NCBI RefSeq assembly: GCF_010500955.1
Contig: NZ_QVMJ01000006.1
Coordinates: forward strand, 1-64,000
Length of the DNA: 64,000 bases
Direction: 5' to 3'
Origin: Bacteroides sp. 519
GTDB lineage: Bacteria > Bacteroidota > Bacteroidia > Bacteroidales > Bacteroidaceae
Each line of letters opens with the position of its first letter. Within the stretch, counting starts at the first letter, position 1. The notes beneath the pieces are model-generated. The model ran no database searches. It was not told the origin of the DNA and worked only from the letters and a program-made list of their open reading frames with translations. Made by a program: the position numbers and the translations under genes. Of this stretch, positions 55,602 to 64,000 are shown piece after piece.

Positions 55602-57437
55602 CTATAGGCTCTGCATATCGTGCAAGCGTTTATAGTAGCCATTCTTGGCTAATAGTTCTTCATGTTTACCCCGTTCTACTATGCGGCCTTCGTGTAACAC
55701 ACAAATCTCATCCGCATTTCTAATAGTAGAAAGCCGGTGGGCAATAGCAATGGTAGTACGGGTTTTCATTAAGTGTTCCAATGCCTGTTGAACCAAACGT
55801 TCGGATTCGGTATCAAGAGCCGAAGTAGCCTCATCCAGAATAAGGATAGGAGGATTCTTTAATATGGCCCGGGCAATACTAATACGTTGGCGTTGCCCTC
55901 CGGAGAGTTTGCATCCTCTGTCGCCTACATTTGTTTCATAACCAAATTCTGTTTCCATGATAAAGTCATGAGCGTTGGCTATTTTTGCGGCTTCAACAAC
56001 TTCGTCCATTGTTGCACTTTCAACACCAAAGGCTATATTATTAAAGAACGAATCATTAAAAAGTATAGCTTCCTGATTTACGTTTCCTATCAAGCTTCGC
56101 AAATCATGAATCTTCGCGTTTTTAATATTTATTCCATCTACTAGTATTTTTCCCTCTTGTATGTCGTGATAACGGGGCAACAAATCAACCAATGTAGATT
56201 TACCCGATCCGGATTGCCCTACCAAAGCAATTGTTTTGCCTTTAAAAACGGTGAGGTCGATATCCTGTAAAACCACTCGTTTATCGTCGTAACTAAAGGT
56301 TACATTCTCGAATTGTATTTTGTCGTTAAAACCATTCAATGGTATTGGATTATCTTGTTCCAGTATTTTATTTTCGGCATCGAGTATTTTATTGATACGC
56401 TCCATAGAAGCCATTCCCTTAGGAATATTATAACTGGCTCTCGAAAACTCTTTCAGTGGGTTAAGCACGCTATAAAGCACCACCAGATAGAATATAAAAG
56501 ATGGGGCAGTGATTGTTGCACTGTCGCTTAAAATAAGATATCCTCCAAACCACAATACAATAATTATAATTGCTGTACCCAGAAACTCACTTACCGGATG
56601 TGCTAATACTTGTCGGGTTGCAACTTTACTTACAGCATGCCTGTAGTCATCGCTACACTTTTCAAAGCGATTCATCATCTTCTTTTCGGCCAGGAAGGCT
56701 TTGATTATTCGCAATCCACCAAGGGTTTCTTCTACTTGCGTCATTGTTTCGCTCCATTTCTCTTGCGCTGTCAGAGATTTCCTTTTCAGCTTCTTACCAA
56801 TAGCGCCCATAGCCCAAGCCAACCCCGGAATAACCACTATGGTAAAGAGGGTAAGTTTCCAACTAATAACAATCAATGTAACAAAATAGATGAAGATGAA
56901 GATGGGGTTTTTTATCAGCATATCCAGAGAACTGCCAATTGAGTTTTCGACTTCATTTACATCACCACTCATACGGGCAATAATATCTCCTTTACGTTCT
57001 TCCGAGAAGAAAGAAAGTGGCAACTGTACTATTTTATTATAAAGCGACACACGTATGTCTTTAACAATCCCTGTCCGTAACGGAATCATAATAGCCGATG
57101 ATCCGAAATACGTAGATGTTTTGAAGAAAGTCAGTATTATAAAAGCAATCCCAATAACTATTAATGTATAAATAGCACCATGATTTTCAATGAGTCCCGA
57201 CATGTAATAATTGAAGTTATTTTCGGCAATTTTTTTTAAACCATCTAACTGCCAAGGCATAAACTCATAAACGACTACTTCATCATTTACTTTAAAAAGG
57301 ATACTTAGTATAGGTATCAGTGCCAAAAAAGAAAACACATTCAGTAACCCCGATAGTATATTGAGGAATAGAGCACCGAAAAGATGTTTCTTGTATGGCA
57401 GAATAAACTGTTTGATAAGTTTGAAAAAATCTTTCAT
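55602..57437 (-). CDS. MsbA-type ABC exporter (fused permease and ATPase)
   Basis: This 611-residue half-transporter has six membrane helices (about residues 20-330) and an ATPase domain with Walker A GQSGSGKST, signature LSGGQRQR, Walker B ILILDEATSALD and H-loop AIAHRLST. It resembles lipid A/lipid flippases such as MsbA. It is the last gene of a minus-strand envelope series and is convergent with the sulfatase gene, eight bases away. Confidence 0.93.
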   Translation of the reverse strand: MKDFFKLIKQFILPYKKHLFGALFLNILSGLLNVFSFLALIPILSILFKVNDEVVVYEFMPWQLDGLKKIAENNFNYYMSGLIENHGAIYTLIVIGIAFIILTFFKTSTYFGSSAIMIPLRTGIVKDIRVSLYNKIVQLPLSFFSEERKGDIIARMSGDVNEVENSIGSSLDMLIKNPIFIFIYFVTLIVISWKLTLFTIVVIPGLAWAMGAIGKKLKRKSLTAQEKWSETMTQVEETLGGLRIIKAFLAEKKMMNRFEKCSDDYRHAVSKVATRQVLAHPVSEFLGTAIIIIVLWFGGYLILSDSATITAPSFIFYLVVLYSVLNPLKEFSRASYNIPKGMASMERINKILDAENKILEQDNPIPLNGFNDKIQFENVTFSYDDKRVVLQDIDLTVFKGKTIALVGQSGSGKSTLVDLLPRYHDIQEGKILVDGINIKNAKIHDLRSLIGNVNQEAILFNDSFFNNIAFGVESATMDEVVEAAKIANAHDFIMETEFGYETNVGDRGCKLSGGQRQRISIARAILKNPPILILDEATSALDTESERLVQQALEHLMKTRTTIAIAHRLSTIRNADEICVLHEGRIVERGKHEELLAKNGYYKRLHDMQSL

Positions 57438-57474
57438 TTTTTGTTTTTAGTAGTTTTGAATATATAAATAATTC

Positions 57475-58218
57475 TCAGAGTTCTAATTTAAAACCTACTT
57501 GGTGCCTTTTTGCGTATCTTTTCCAGAATCTCTTCCGGTAATACATTATCTGCTTCCTACAATATGCTTCATCAGCATTTCGAGCTTTTGCATATTCACT
57601 GGCTAATATTTCAAAGAAAGGAATCTGTCCCCATAAACGAGCAAAGTTTGCACAACCGGTTTCCAAATCAACTTTTCCAAAACGCATCCGGTTGATATCA
57701 ACTAGACTAAACCGGTATTCGCCGTCTATCTTGTCGAACAGTATATTTCCCGGAGAATAGTCTTTATGTAATATACCTGCTTCGTGTAAGCGGGCTGTGT
57801 AATGGGCAAATGCAACAATTATGTCTTTGTATTCCTCTGCATTGGCATCTCCAAACTGATAAAAACGGAATTTGTATGGAGATTGAATGCTGATGAAATA
57901 TGAATATTCTATCAAGCCAGCTTTACGATTTTCAATATAAGCAATAGGTTCAGGGGTTTCAAAACCTTTATCCAACAGTGTTTTCGGATAGGTGTATGCC
58001 CTTAGCCCTTTGGGTTTTCTGATAAAGGAATAAATAAACCGATTAAACACATTGGGGATTGCATATCTCTTTACATTTATTTCCAAACCATTGTAGGAAA
58101 ATACTTTAATAAGATTGCGACCACCATAGATTTCTTTACCTTCATCCTGAAATATCTGGGGAATGGAATTGATAAAGCTTTCTAAAATTGTGTATTTAGG
58201 ATTCAGTAATACTTTCAC
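57475..58218 (-). CDS. Lipopolysaccharide-kinase-like (KdkA/InaA-type) protein
   Basis: This 247-residue protein has a small protein-kinase fold. The catalytic loop is HEAGILHKDYSPGNILFD (HxDxxxxN) and the metal-binding Asp is in SLVDINRMRFG. Proteins of this type phosphorylate Kdo or other inner-core sugars. It overlaps folA by 23 bases and precedes the ABC exporter, fitting LPS assembly. Specificity is inferred. Confidence 0.85.
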   Translation of the reverse strand: MKVLLNPKYTILESFINSIPQIFQDEGKEIYGGRNLIKVFSYNGLEINVKRYAIPNVFNRFIYSFIRKPKGLRAYTYPKTLLDKGFETPEPIAYIENRKAGLIEYSYFISIQSPYKFRFYQFGDANAEEYKDIIVAFAHYTARLHEAGILHKDYSPGNILFDKIDGEYRFSLVDINRMRFGKVDLETGCANFARLWGQIPFFEILASEYAKARNADEAYCRKQIMYYRKRFWKRYAKRHQVGFKLEL

Positions 58219-58702
58219 TATCGTTTTTTATATAATCAATAAATGTATAATTGAATTCATTCTTTTCATCAGCCATAAAAGACTCCCGATGAATCTCTTG
58301 CCAATACCCTGATACATTGGGCACGGTGGTTTCTCCTTCGATAGTGGTGTGTACTTGGGTCAGATAAAGTTTATCTGCCTTTTCCCACATTTGGGTATAT
58401 AGTTCGCCACCGCCAATAATAAATACCTCATTGTCATTTCCAGCTGCTTTAATTGCGTCATCTATTGAGTTTACTACTTCACAGCCTGGCGCTTCGTAAT
58501 CCGGATTACGGGTAATAACTATATTTTTTCTTCCCGGCAACGGACGGCCTAACGACTCAAACGTTTTTCTTCCCATCACTATAGCATGTCCGGTAGTGAG
58601 GGCTTTAAATCGCTTCAGGTCGTTAGATAAACGCCAAAGCATCTGGTTGTTATGGCCAATTACATTGTTTTCTGATACAGCCAGAATAAGTGATATATTC
58701 AT
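58196..58702 (-). CDS. folA: Dihydrofolate reductase
   Basis: This 168-residue enzyme makes tetrahydrofolate. Family motifs are ISLILAVSENNVIGHNNQML, MGRKTFESLGRPLPGRKNIV and EVFIIGGGELYTQ. The length is normal. Its 3' end overlaps the kinase-like gene by 23 bases. Confidence 0.97.
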   Translation of the reverse strand: MNISLILAVSENNVIGHNNQMLWRLSNDLKRFKALTTGHAIVMGRKTFESLGRPLPGRKNIVITRNPDYEAPGCEVVNSIDDAIKAAGNDNEVFIIGGGELYTQMWEKADKLYLTQVHTTIEGETTVPNVSGYWQEIHRESFMADEKNEFNYTFIDYIKNDSESITES

Positions 58703-58712
58703 ATTAAACTAT

Positions 58713-60290
58713 TTAATTCGTTTCCCACTCTCCTAAATTACGTTGTTCATGATCAAAGTTAACTCCTACTTTTACCAGTGTACGGCCATCGGCTGTATAA
58801 GGAATTAGGTAGCCTTTCTCGTCAATTTGTGCTAAAGCTTCGCTAGCCGACCCATTCAATTTAAATTCAAAAACATAGATATAATCTGGTGTTTTTACTA
58901 CTGCATCGGCACGCCCACGGGCACTGCGCACTTCCGATTCAACAAATTGCCCCATTAATTTGAATACTAGGTAAAATACCACTTGGTAATGACGTTCTGT
59001 TTTATCATTGAGTTCGTAAGGAAAGTCGGCAAAGAATGCACGCAAGCGAGTAAGGAAAGCTTCGACGTTGCCTTTTTCCAATTCATCCACAAAATTACCA
59101 ATATAAAATGGTGTGTTTTCTGCTGAGACACATGTATAAAATGGAGTTAGGAAATTGAGAAACCCATATCTTACTTCTTCATTGGGATAATCCAAAGTAT
59201 AGGTACGAAATCGTTCTTCATACGATTTGATAGTAAGATACCCACTTTGATAAATCATAGGTATGGGATTGTTTATGTTGGCTCGATCATTTTCGAGAGA
59301 GGCTGCAGATACTTCTACACCTTCTAGTTCGCGAAGGTCGAAGTTTGTTTTTCGTAATATCTCGGCAAGGAAAGTTGGCGTACCACTGGCAAACCAGTAA
59401 CTCCGAAACTTACTGGTAGAAATGGCATGTAACACACTAAAAGGATTGTAAATACCCTCTCTTTGATCTTCATTAAAGTAGTACCCATCGTACATACGGG
59501 TTAGTTCGGCCATGGCATCGGTAGGGGTAGCCATTTTATTGTTTGTTGCAAGGGTTTCCAGTTCTGGGGCAAAGGTACTTTCTATCTCCCTACGGGTCAG
59601 TCCGCAAAGGTCATAGAAACGATTGTCTAAACTAATATCTACCAATTGGTTGAGGTTACTGAATATACCTACTTGAGCAAACTTGGTAACTCCGGTAATA
59701 AATATGAATTGAATCCATTTATCGGCGTCTTTCAGTACAGTATAAAATGCGGTGAGTAAGTTACGGAATTGTGTTTGTAACTCTTCATTATGCATAGAAC
59801 GCAGTAACGGTTTGTCGTACTCATCAATAAGTATCACTGCCCGTAAGCCAGTCTTTTCACAAGCGCTTTTAATTACATTCATAAACCGCATGGAATAAGA
59901 AGGTGTGGCGCTTTGCGATTCGTATTTCTTTTCCCAAGCACATAATTGTTCCTCCAATATCCGTTGCAAATCTTCTATTGTTTCGTACTTCTCAGCATTC
60001 AGGCTTAAATGCAACACTGGGTATGTTTTCCAATCTTTCTCCACTGTTTCAACAAACAAGCCTTTGAACAGTTCCTTCTTTCCAAGGAAATATGCTTCGA
60101 GGGTAGAAAGCATTAAGCTTTTGCCAAACCGGCGTGGGCGACTTAGAAAATAGGGATTGCCTACCTGTATAAGTTTATACATCTGTTCGGTTTTATCCAC
60201 ATAAAGATAATCCTCGCTACGGAGTTTTTCAAAACTCTGTATTCCGATAGGATAACGACGAAATGGCGCTTTAAAATCAGTGTTACTCAT
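58713..60290 (-). CDS. AAA-ATPase-like / PD-(D/E)XK nuclease-like protein (paralogue 2)
   Basis: This 525-residue protein is a close relative of the one at 37286-38848. Both share YPIGIQSFEKLRSEDYLYVD, Walker A RPRRFGKSLMLSTL, Walker B AVILIDEYDKPLL, SARGRADAVVKT and YVFEFKLNG, and a nearly identical last 100 residues; the middle is more diverged. It sits 10 bases upstream of folA and 8 bases downstream of the acyltransferase, tightly inserted in a core gene series. The function is not established. Confidence 0.9.
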   Translation of the reverse strand: MSNTDFKAPFRRYPIGIQSFEKLRSEDYLYVDKTEQMYKLIQVGNPYFLSRPRRFGKSLMLSTLEAYFLGKKELFKGLFVETVEKDWKTYPVLHLSLNAEKYETIEDLQRILEEQLCAWEKKYESQSATPSYSMRFMNVIKSACEKTGLRAVILIDEYDKPLLRSMHNEELQTQFRNLLTAFYTVLKDADKWIQFIFITGVTKFAQVGIFSNLNQLVDISLDNRFYDLCGLTRREIESTFAPELETLATNNKMATPTDAMAELTRMYDGYYFNEDQREGIYNPFSVLHAISTSKFRSYWFASGTPTFLAEILRKTNFDLRELEGVEVSAASLENDRANINNPIPMIYQSGYLTIKSYEERFRTYTLDYPNEEVRYGFLNFLTPFYTCVSAENTPFYIGNFVDELEKGNVEAFLTRLRAFFADFPYELNDKTERHYQVVFYLVFKLMGQFVESEVRSARGRADAVVKTPDYIYVFEFKLNGSASEALAQIDEKGYLIPYTADGRTLVKVGVNFDHEQRNLGEWETN

Positions 60291-60298
60291 CGATACAA

Positions 60299-61195
60299 TT
60301 ATTTAGTTAAATCCTCCCGCTTTCTTTTCCATCGTTTGTGTGTCCAAAGCCAGTATTGAGGATCTCTTTGAATTGTTTTTTCAAGATAACGGAAATACAT
60401 ATCTGTAAGTTCGTTTTGTTCAAGTTCGTCTACGTTCATCGACATTGGAATAAAATCACAATGGTAATGTCCTCTTTTTATACGTTTTACATCACCATAA
60501 AAGGCGATGGCTTTGGTTTTGCGTGCAATTTGTTCTACTCCGGTAAATACAGGAGTATCTTGATTGAGGAATGTAAGCCAATGATGAATACTACTCCATT
60601 TGGGACCTTGGTCCGAAATAAATCCTACAATAAACTGTTGATTTGCTTTTTGGAAAGTCAGTATATGCCGCAATGTTGTTTTCATTGGTATATTGATGGC
60701 ACTAAACCGACTTCTGATTTTCAGGAAAAGCTTATCGGAAACTTTATTTCGTAGAGGATGATAAATCTGACCACATTTAATCCTGTTATCCATATGGATC
60801 GGAAGAGAGGATATCCACTCCCAATTGCAATAATGTCCCAGATAAAGTACACACGATTTATCTGTTCCCATTGCTGCCTGCAATTTGTCGAGTCCACCAA
60901 ATGTCATTCGTTTGCTCATTGTTTTTCCTGTGATAGAATAAAGTTTTAATGTTTCTACCACATAATCGCAGAAAAAAGAATAGAACGCTTTTTCTATTCT
61001 TTTTATTTCGGAAATATCTTTTTCCGGGAATGAATTAAGAAGATTTTGTCGAACAACTTTCCTGCGATATCTCACCAGGTAAAATAGTGGATAATAAAGG
61101 ATACTGGATACTCCATAAAGCAACCAAAGAGGTAACAACGAAAAGAGATACCAGATAAACGAGAATATGTAATAAAGGATTTTATTCATGTTCAT
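60299..61195 (-). CDS. LpxL/HtrB-like lysophospholipid acyltransferase
   Basis: This 298-residue inner-membrane protein has an N-terminal hydrophobic segment (YIFSFIWYLFSLLPLWLLYG) and the HX4E acyltransferase motif in YLGHYCNWEW, with GFISDQGPKWSS and GVEQIARKTKA downstream. It would add a secondary acyl chain to lipid A. It starts the minus-strand series that includes folA and the LPS-kinase-like gene. Confidence 0.92.
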   Translation of the reverse strand: MNMNKILYYIFSFIWYLFSLLPLWLLYGVSSILYYPLFYLVRYRRKVVRQNLLNSFPEKDISEIKRIEKAFYSFFCDYVVETLKLYSITGKTMSKRMTFGGLDKLQAAMGTDKSCVLYLGHYCNWEWISSLPIHMDNRIKCGQIYHPLRNKVSDKLFLKIRSRFSAINIPMKTTLRHILTFQKANQQFIVGFISDQGPKWSSIHHWLTFLNQDTPVFTGVEQIARKTKAIAFYGDVKRIKRGHYHCDFIPMSMNVDELEQNELTDMYFRYLEKTIQRDPQYWLWTHKRWKRKREDLTK

Positions 61196-61248
61196 AACTT
61201 GGCAAAGCTATATAATATTTGCAAAACAAACAACCATTTGCCCTTTCT

Positions 61249-61280
61249 TTTGGGGGTTTTTAAAATAATACATACCTTTG
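61249..61280 (+). promoter_or_regulatory. Promoter of the glycosyltransferase cluster
   Basis: A -33 element TTTG (61249-61252) and a -7 box TACCTTTG (61273-61280) are spaced 20 bases apart. The start codon at 61312 follows after 31 bases. Confidence 0.65.
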
Positions 61281-61311
61281 GCAGTCTTATTGTACTGAAA
61301 GTAAAACGATC

Positions 61312-62028
61312 ATGAAGAAATTACATATTATTACTCCGGTAAAAGATTCCATAGAGTTAACTTTACAAACAGCCGAAGCCATCATTAATTCGCAGTTAAC
61401 GGTTCCTTTTATCTACACCATTTATAACGACTTTAGTACAGAAGAAAATACCCGCCAACTGGCTAAAGCATCAAGAGATATGGGATTTGAATTGGTAAAC
61501 CTTTCCGATTTAACTTCACATCCATCCCCCAACTATCTATTAACACTACAAACAGCGCAGAAAAAAGCTATTGCTGATGAAGCCGGACTCCTGATCATTG
61601 AATCGGATGTTATTGTTAAACAAGACACTATACAGACTTTGTTTGAAGAGACGATTAAACGAAAAGAAACAGGAATTGCTGCTGCCGTAACAGTAGATGA
61701 GAACAACAACATAAACTTCCCGTATTTATATGCAAAAGGCAGGAAATCAGGTATCTTCGCCGAAAAGAAACGCATAAGCTTTTGTTGTTCATTGCTCACA
61801 TTAGAGTTTCTTCGCGCATTCGATTTCCATTTGTTAAATCCGGAAAAGAACTGGTTTGATGTAACAATCTCACATGCATCTCTAAATAAAGGATTTACAA
61901 ACTATTTGTTTACTTCACTTCCTGTCTGGCATCGCCCACACGGAAGCCGACCATGGAAACAACTTAAATATAAGAATCCTATTAAATATTATTGGTTAAA
62001 GTACACCAAAGGACTAGACAAAATCTAA
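61312..62028 (+). CDS. Family 2-like glycosyltransferase
   Basis: This 238-residue protein has a GT-A-like fold: an N-terminal HIITPVKDSIELTLQTAEAI, IYNDFSTEEN, and a DxD-like acidic motif in LLIIESDVIVK. The C-terminus HRPHGSRPWKQLKYKNPIKY is basic, suggesting membrane association. It would add a sugar to LPS or a surface polysaccharide. It is first in an operon with an epimerase and a transketolase-like pair. Confidence 0.82.
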   Translation: MKKLHIITPVKDSIELTLQTAEAIINSQLTVPFIYTIYNDFSTEENTRQLAKASRDMGFELVNLSDLTSHPSPNYLLTLQTAQKKAIADEAGLLIIESDVIVKQDTIQTLFEETIKRKETGIAAAVTVDENNNINFPYLYAKGRKSGIFAEKKRISFCCSLLTLEFLRAFDFHLLNPEKNWFDVTISHASLNKGFTNYLFTSLPVWHRPHGSRPWKQLKYKNPIKYYWLKYTKGLDKI

Positions 62029-62056
62029 TTTTTCACAACTTAATTCATCCTACTAT

Positions 62057-62986
62057 ATGGGGAATCAGAAGGTTTTAATCACAGGTGCATCGGGTTTTTT
62101 AGGTTCTCACATTGTTGAAGCATTAAATGAGACCGACTATCAGTTGTTATTAACAAAAAGAAATCAATCCAACCTGAGTTCATGTACATCTTTCATTGAT
62201 AAAGTGAAGTGGACCAATACCGACTCCAGTAACTTTGAAAAGGAAATAATTGATTTCTCGCCCGATATAATCATTCACGCTGCCTGGAATGGGGTTGCTG
62301 CAAAAAACAGAGATGAGTGGTCTACCCAAGTCGACAATCTTCAATACTTGCAACGCTTACTTAATATTGCTGCCAAATCCGGGGTGAAAAAATTTATAGG
62401 TGTTGGATCTCAGGCTGAGTATGGTCATTTCGATGGCTATGTTGATGAATCTTTTCCTACCAATCCTACTTCCGCCTATGGTGCATATAAAGTAGCCGCC
62501 CAGGTTATTATTAAAACTTTCTGCGAAGAGAAAAACATGCAGTGGTATTGGTTTCGTCTTTTTTCCTGCTTTGGTGAACGAGAAAGCGAGAACTGGCTCA
62601 TTCCATCTGTTATAAAAAACATGATAGAAACAGATAAAATGGATCTCACAGGCGGAGAACAACAATACGCTTATTCTTATATAAAGGATGTGGCGAGAAT
62701 ATTTCTATCTGCAATCGAAAGCAATGCAGAAAGCGGAATCTACAATATCGCTGCTGATGAGTTACACTCTATCAAAGAGATACTATTGACAATCAGGGAA
62801 TATCTGAATCCTCAATTTAAACTCAATTTCGGAGCATTGCCCTATCGTAGAAAGCAATCCATGATTAATGGTTCAAAGAATACAAAAACAAATACAGCTT
62901 TTGGACAAGTAAGCATATCCGATTTTAAAGAAAAGTTAATTCAAACTATAGAATTCTACAAAGCCCTCTATAATAATGATAAATGA
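62057..62986 (+). CDS. NAD-dependent sugar epimerase/dehydratase
   Basis: This 309-residue extended SDR has the cofactor motif VLITGASGFLGSHIV and the catalytic YGAYK (YxxxK) after SAYGAYKVAAQV. The insertion YSYIKDVARIFLSAIES is typical of nucleotide-sugar epimerases. The product sugar is unknown. Its last codons overlap the start of the transketolase-like gene by 11 bases, so translation is probably coupled. Confidence 0.88.
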   Translation: MGNQKVLITGASGFLGSHIVEALNETDYQLLLTKRNQSNLSSCTSFIDKVKWTNTDSSNFEKEIIDFSPDIIIHAAWNGVAAKNRDEWSTQVDNLQYLQRLLNIAAKSGVKKFIGVGSQAEYGHFDGYVDESFPTNPTSAYGAYKVAAQVIIKTFCEEKNMQWYWFRLFSCFGERESENWLIPSVIKNMIETDKMDLTGGEQQYAYSYIKDVARIFLSAIESNAESGIYNIAADELHSIKEILLTIREYLNPQFKLNFGALPYRRKQSMINGSKNTKTNTAFGQVSISDFKEKLIQTIEFYKALYNNDK

Positions 62987-63782
62987 TAGCATATTATTAG
63001 CTAAGGAGATACGGAAGAGATCGCTTCAAATGGTGCATCAGGCAAACGCATCTCATATTGGCGGAGCATTTTCCATGGCCGATATTCTTGCAGTATTATA
63101 TACTTCGGTACTAAAAAATGATGCAAGTAACCCTGACTGGGAAGATCGCGACCGGTTTATTCTCTCGAAAGGACATGCCTGTGTGGCACTATATTCTGTT
63201 CTATGTTTACGCGGATACTTTCCGGTAGATCTATTAGATGAATATGGTAAAGACGGAAGCAAATTATTATCACATACAACACATTATGTACCGGGAGTTG
63301 AAATCTCTGCAGGAAGTTTAGGTCATGGATTACCTATTGGCTGTGGAATTGCTTTGGCTGCAAAGTATAAAAAGAAAAGTTACCGAACATATGTACTTGT
63401 GGGCGATGGAGAAATGGACGAAGGATCCAATTGGGAGGCGTTGTTGCTGGCTGCTCACCAAAAGTTGGATAACCTTTGTTTAATTGTTGATTACAATAAA
63501 ATACAAAGCCTGGGAAACACAAATGAAGTTTTGAACTTAGAACCTCTGAAATCAAAGTTCGAGGCATTCAACTGGAATGTTATCCAGATAAATGGGCACA
63601 ATCATTGTGATATCCTAAAAGCATTTACTGAGGCTGAAAAAATTAAAGGAAAGCCCACCGTGATTATTGCCGATACAATTAAAGGGAAGGGAGTTTCCTA
63701 CATGGAAAATGAGTTATTATGGCATTACAGAGCTCCAAATAAGGAACAATTAGAAATTGCATCCAAAGAAATTGACCAATGA
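62976..63782 (+). CDS. Transketolase-like N-terminal subunit
   Basis: This 268-residue protein corresponds to the thiamine-diphosphate-binding half of transketolase. SHIGGAFSMADILAVLY, RDRFILSKGHACVALYS, GSLGHGLPIGCGIALAAKY and the TPP/Mg motif GDGEMDEGSNWEALLLAAHQ (with N in VDYNKIQ) are all present. Split transketolase subunits in polysaccharide clusters make unusual sugar precursors. The stop overlaps the next start (ATGA). Confidence 0.93.
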   Translation: MINDSILLAKEIRKRSLQMVHQANASHIGGAFSMADILAVLYTSVLKNDASNPDWEDRDRFILSKGHACVALYSVLCLRGYFPVDLLDEYGKDGSKLLSHTTHYVPGVEISAGSLGHGLPIGCGIALAAKYKKKSYRTYVLVGDGEMDEGSNWEALLLAAHQKLDNLCLIVDYNKIQSLGNTNEVLNLEPLKSKFEAFNWNVIQINGHNHCDILKAFTEAEKIKGKPTVIIADTIKGKGVSYMENELLWHYRAPNKEQLEIASKEIDQ

Positions 63783-64000
63783 GAACAGCGTTTATAAAAC
63801 AACTAACAGAAGAAGCTAAAACCAACAATAAAATATTCCTTGTTGTTGCTGATTTAGGTTTCAGCGTTATTGAAGAGTTTGCCGAATTATTTCCTAATCA
63901 ATTCTTAAATGTGGGCATTGCCGAACAGAACATGATAGGTGTTGCTGCCGGATTGGCCAAAGAGGGCTTTAATGTGTATGTATATTCTATTGGGAATTTT
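63779..64000 (+). CDS. Transketolase-like C-terminal subunit (partial)
   Basis: The frame opens at ATG 63779, overlapping the previous stop by four bases, and runs off the window after 74 codons. It reads MRTAFIKQLTEEAKTNNKIF, followed by FLNVGIAEQNMIGVAAGLAKEG-type motifs of the pyrimidine-binding domain (with the conserved Glu in GIAEQN). It completes the two-subunit enzyme begun by the gene before it. Confidence 0.9.
   Translation, partial: MRTAFIKQLTEEAKTNNKIFLVVADLGFSVIEEFAELFPNQFLNVGIAEQNMIGVAAGLAKEGFNVYVYSIGNF

Noticed and set aside
1..64000. tRNA, rRNA and known riboswitches
   Set aside because: I saw no cloverleaf with a GTTCRA-type T-loop, no rRNA-like conserved stretches and no recognisable riboswitch core in the gaps.

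Overview
The window comes from a chromosome of a member of the Bacteroidota, most likely order Bacteroidales. The signs are a SusC/SusD pair with a propeller/Y_Y_Y/HTH regulator, Bacteroidota-type promoters (TAnnTTTG at -7), many lipoproteins with Cys lipoboxes, a C10 (streptopain-type) protease, a BT4734-like/VirE protein, and conserved blocks such as acpP-fabF-rnc and dapB-lepB-lepB-wbqC. The genus cannot be fixed from the sequence alone. I saw no rRNA, tRNA, CRISPR array, integrase or transposase.

Bases 1-22800 are a polysaccharide utilization locus (PUL) that looks aimed at a uronic-acid-containing glycan. It holds a GH3 glucosidase, mannonate dehydratase (uxuA) with an SDR-type mannonate/fructuronate oxidoreductase, a frameshifted GH2, an alginate-lyase-like/GH88 fusion, an intact GH2 with a malectin-like C-terminus, an M57-type metalloprotease lipoprotein, a SusE-position lipoprotein, SusD, SusC and a divergent regulator. 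Two members are broken (the regulator by a one-base frameshift, one GH2 by a deletion plus frameshift), so the PUL may be decaying.

Bases 22801-34141 are accessory and visibly AT-rich. They hold a giant nested palindrome, a five-copy 23-bp palindrome array upstream of a primase/VirE-type ATPase, a membrane TPR regulator, and a secreted-protein set: DUF3244-like protein, C10 cysteine protease, lipoprotein, carboxypeptidase-regulatory-like protein and S41 peptidase. Two of its promoters share the same leader.

Bases 34115-64000 are mostly core genes: purN, acpP, fabF, rnc, a phosphofructokinase, a GH3-family adenylating enzyme, a LytTR/LiaF-like pair, mnmA, DUF2851, dapB, two signal peptidase I paralogues (the second lacks both catalytic residues), WbqC, a nitroreductase, RNase H, an LTA-synthase-like sulfatase, an MsbA-type ABC exporter, a LPS-kinase-like protein, folA and an LpxL-like acyltransferase. 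The window ends in a glycosyltransferase/epimerase/transketolase-like cluster that runs off the edge. Two paralogous AAA-ATPase/PD-(D/E)XK genes sit between core genes.

The most striking non-coding signal is a family of intergenic hairpins. The arms are short simple repeats (GAGTTAT, GAATTAA, TAGTAGC and others) that differ from locus to locus but match within a locus, around a conserved centre GATGCCGCATGG. Two further repeat classes occur: nested palindromes with 51-bp arms, and arrays of CACTTTTGTRTCA-like words. Members of all three classes supply the start codon, stop codon or C-terminal codons of neighbouring genes (WbqC, nitroreductase, PurN, DUF2851).
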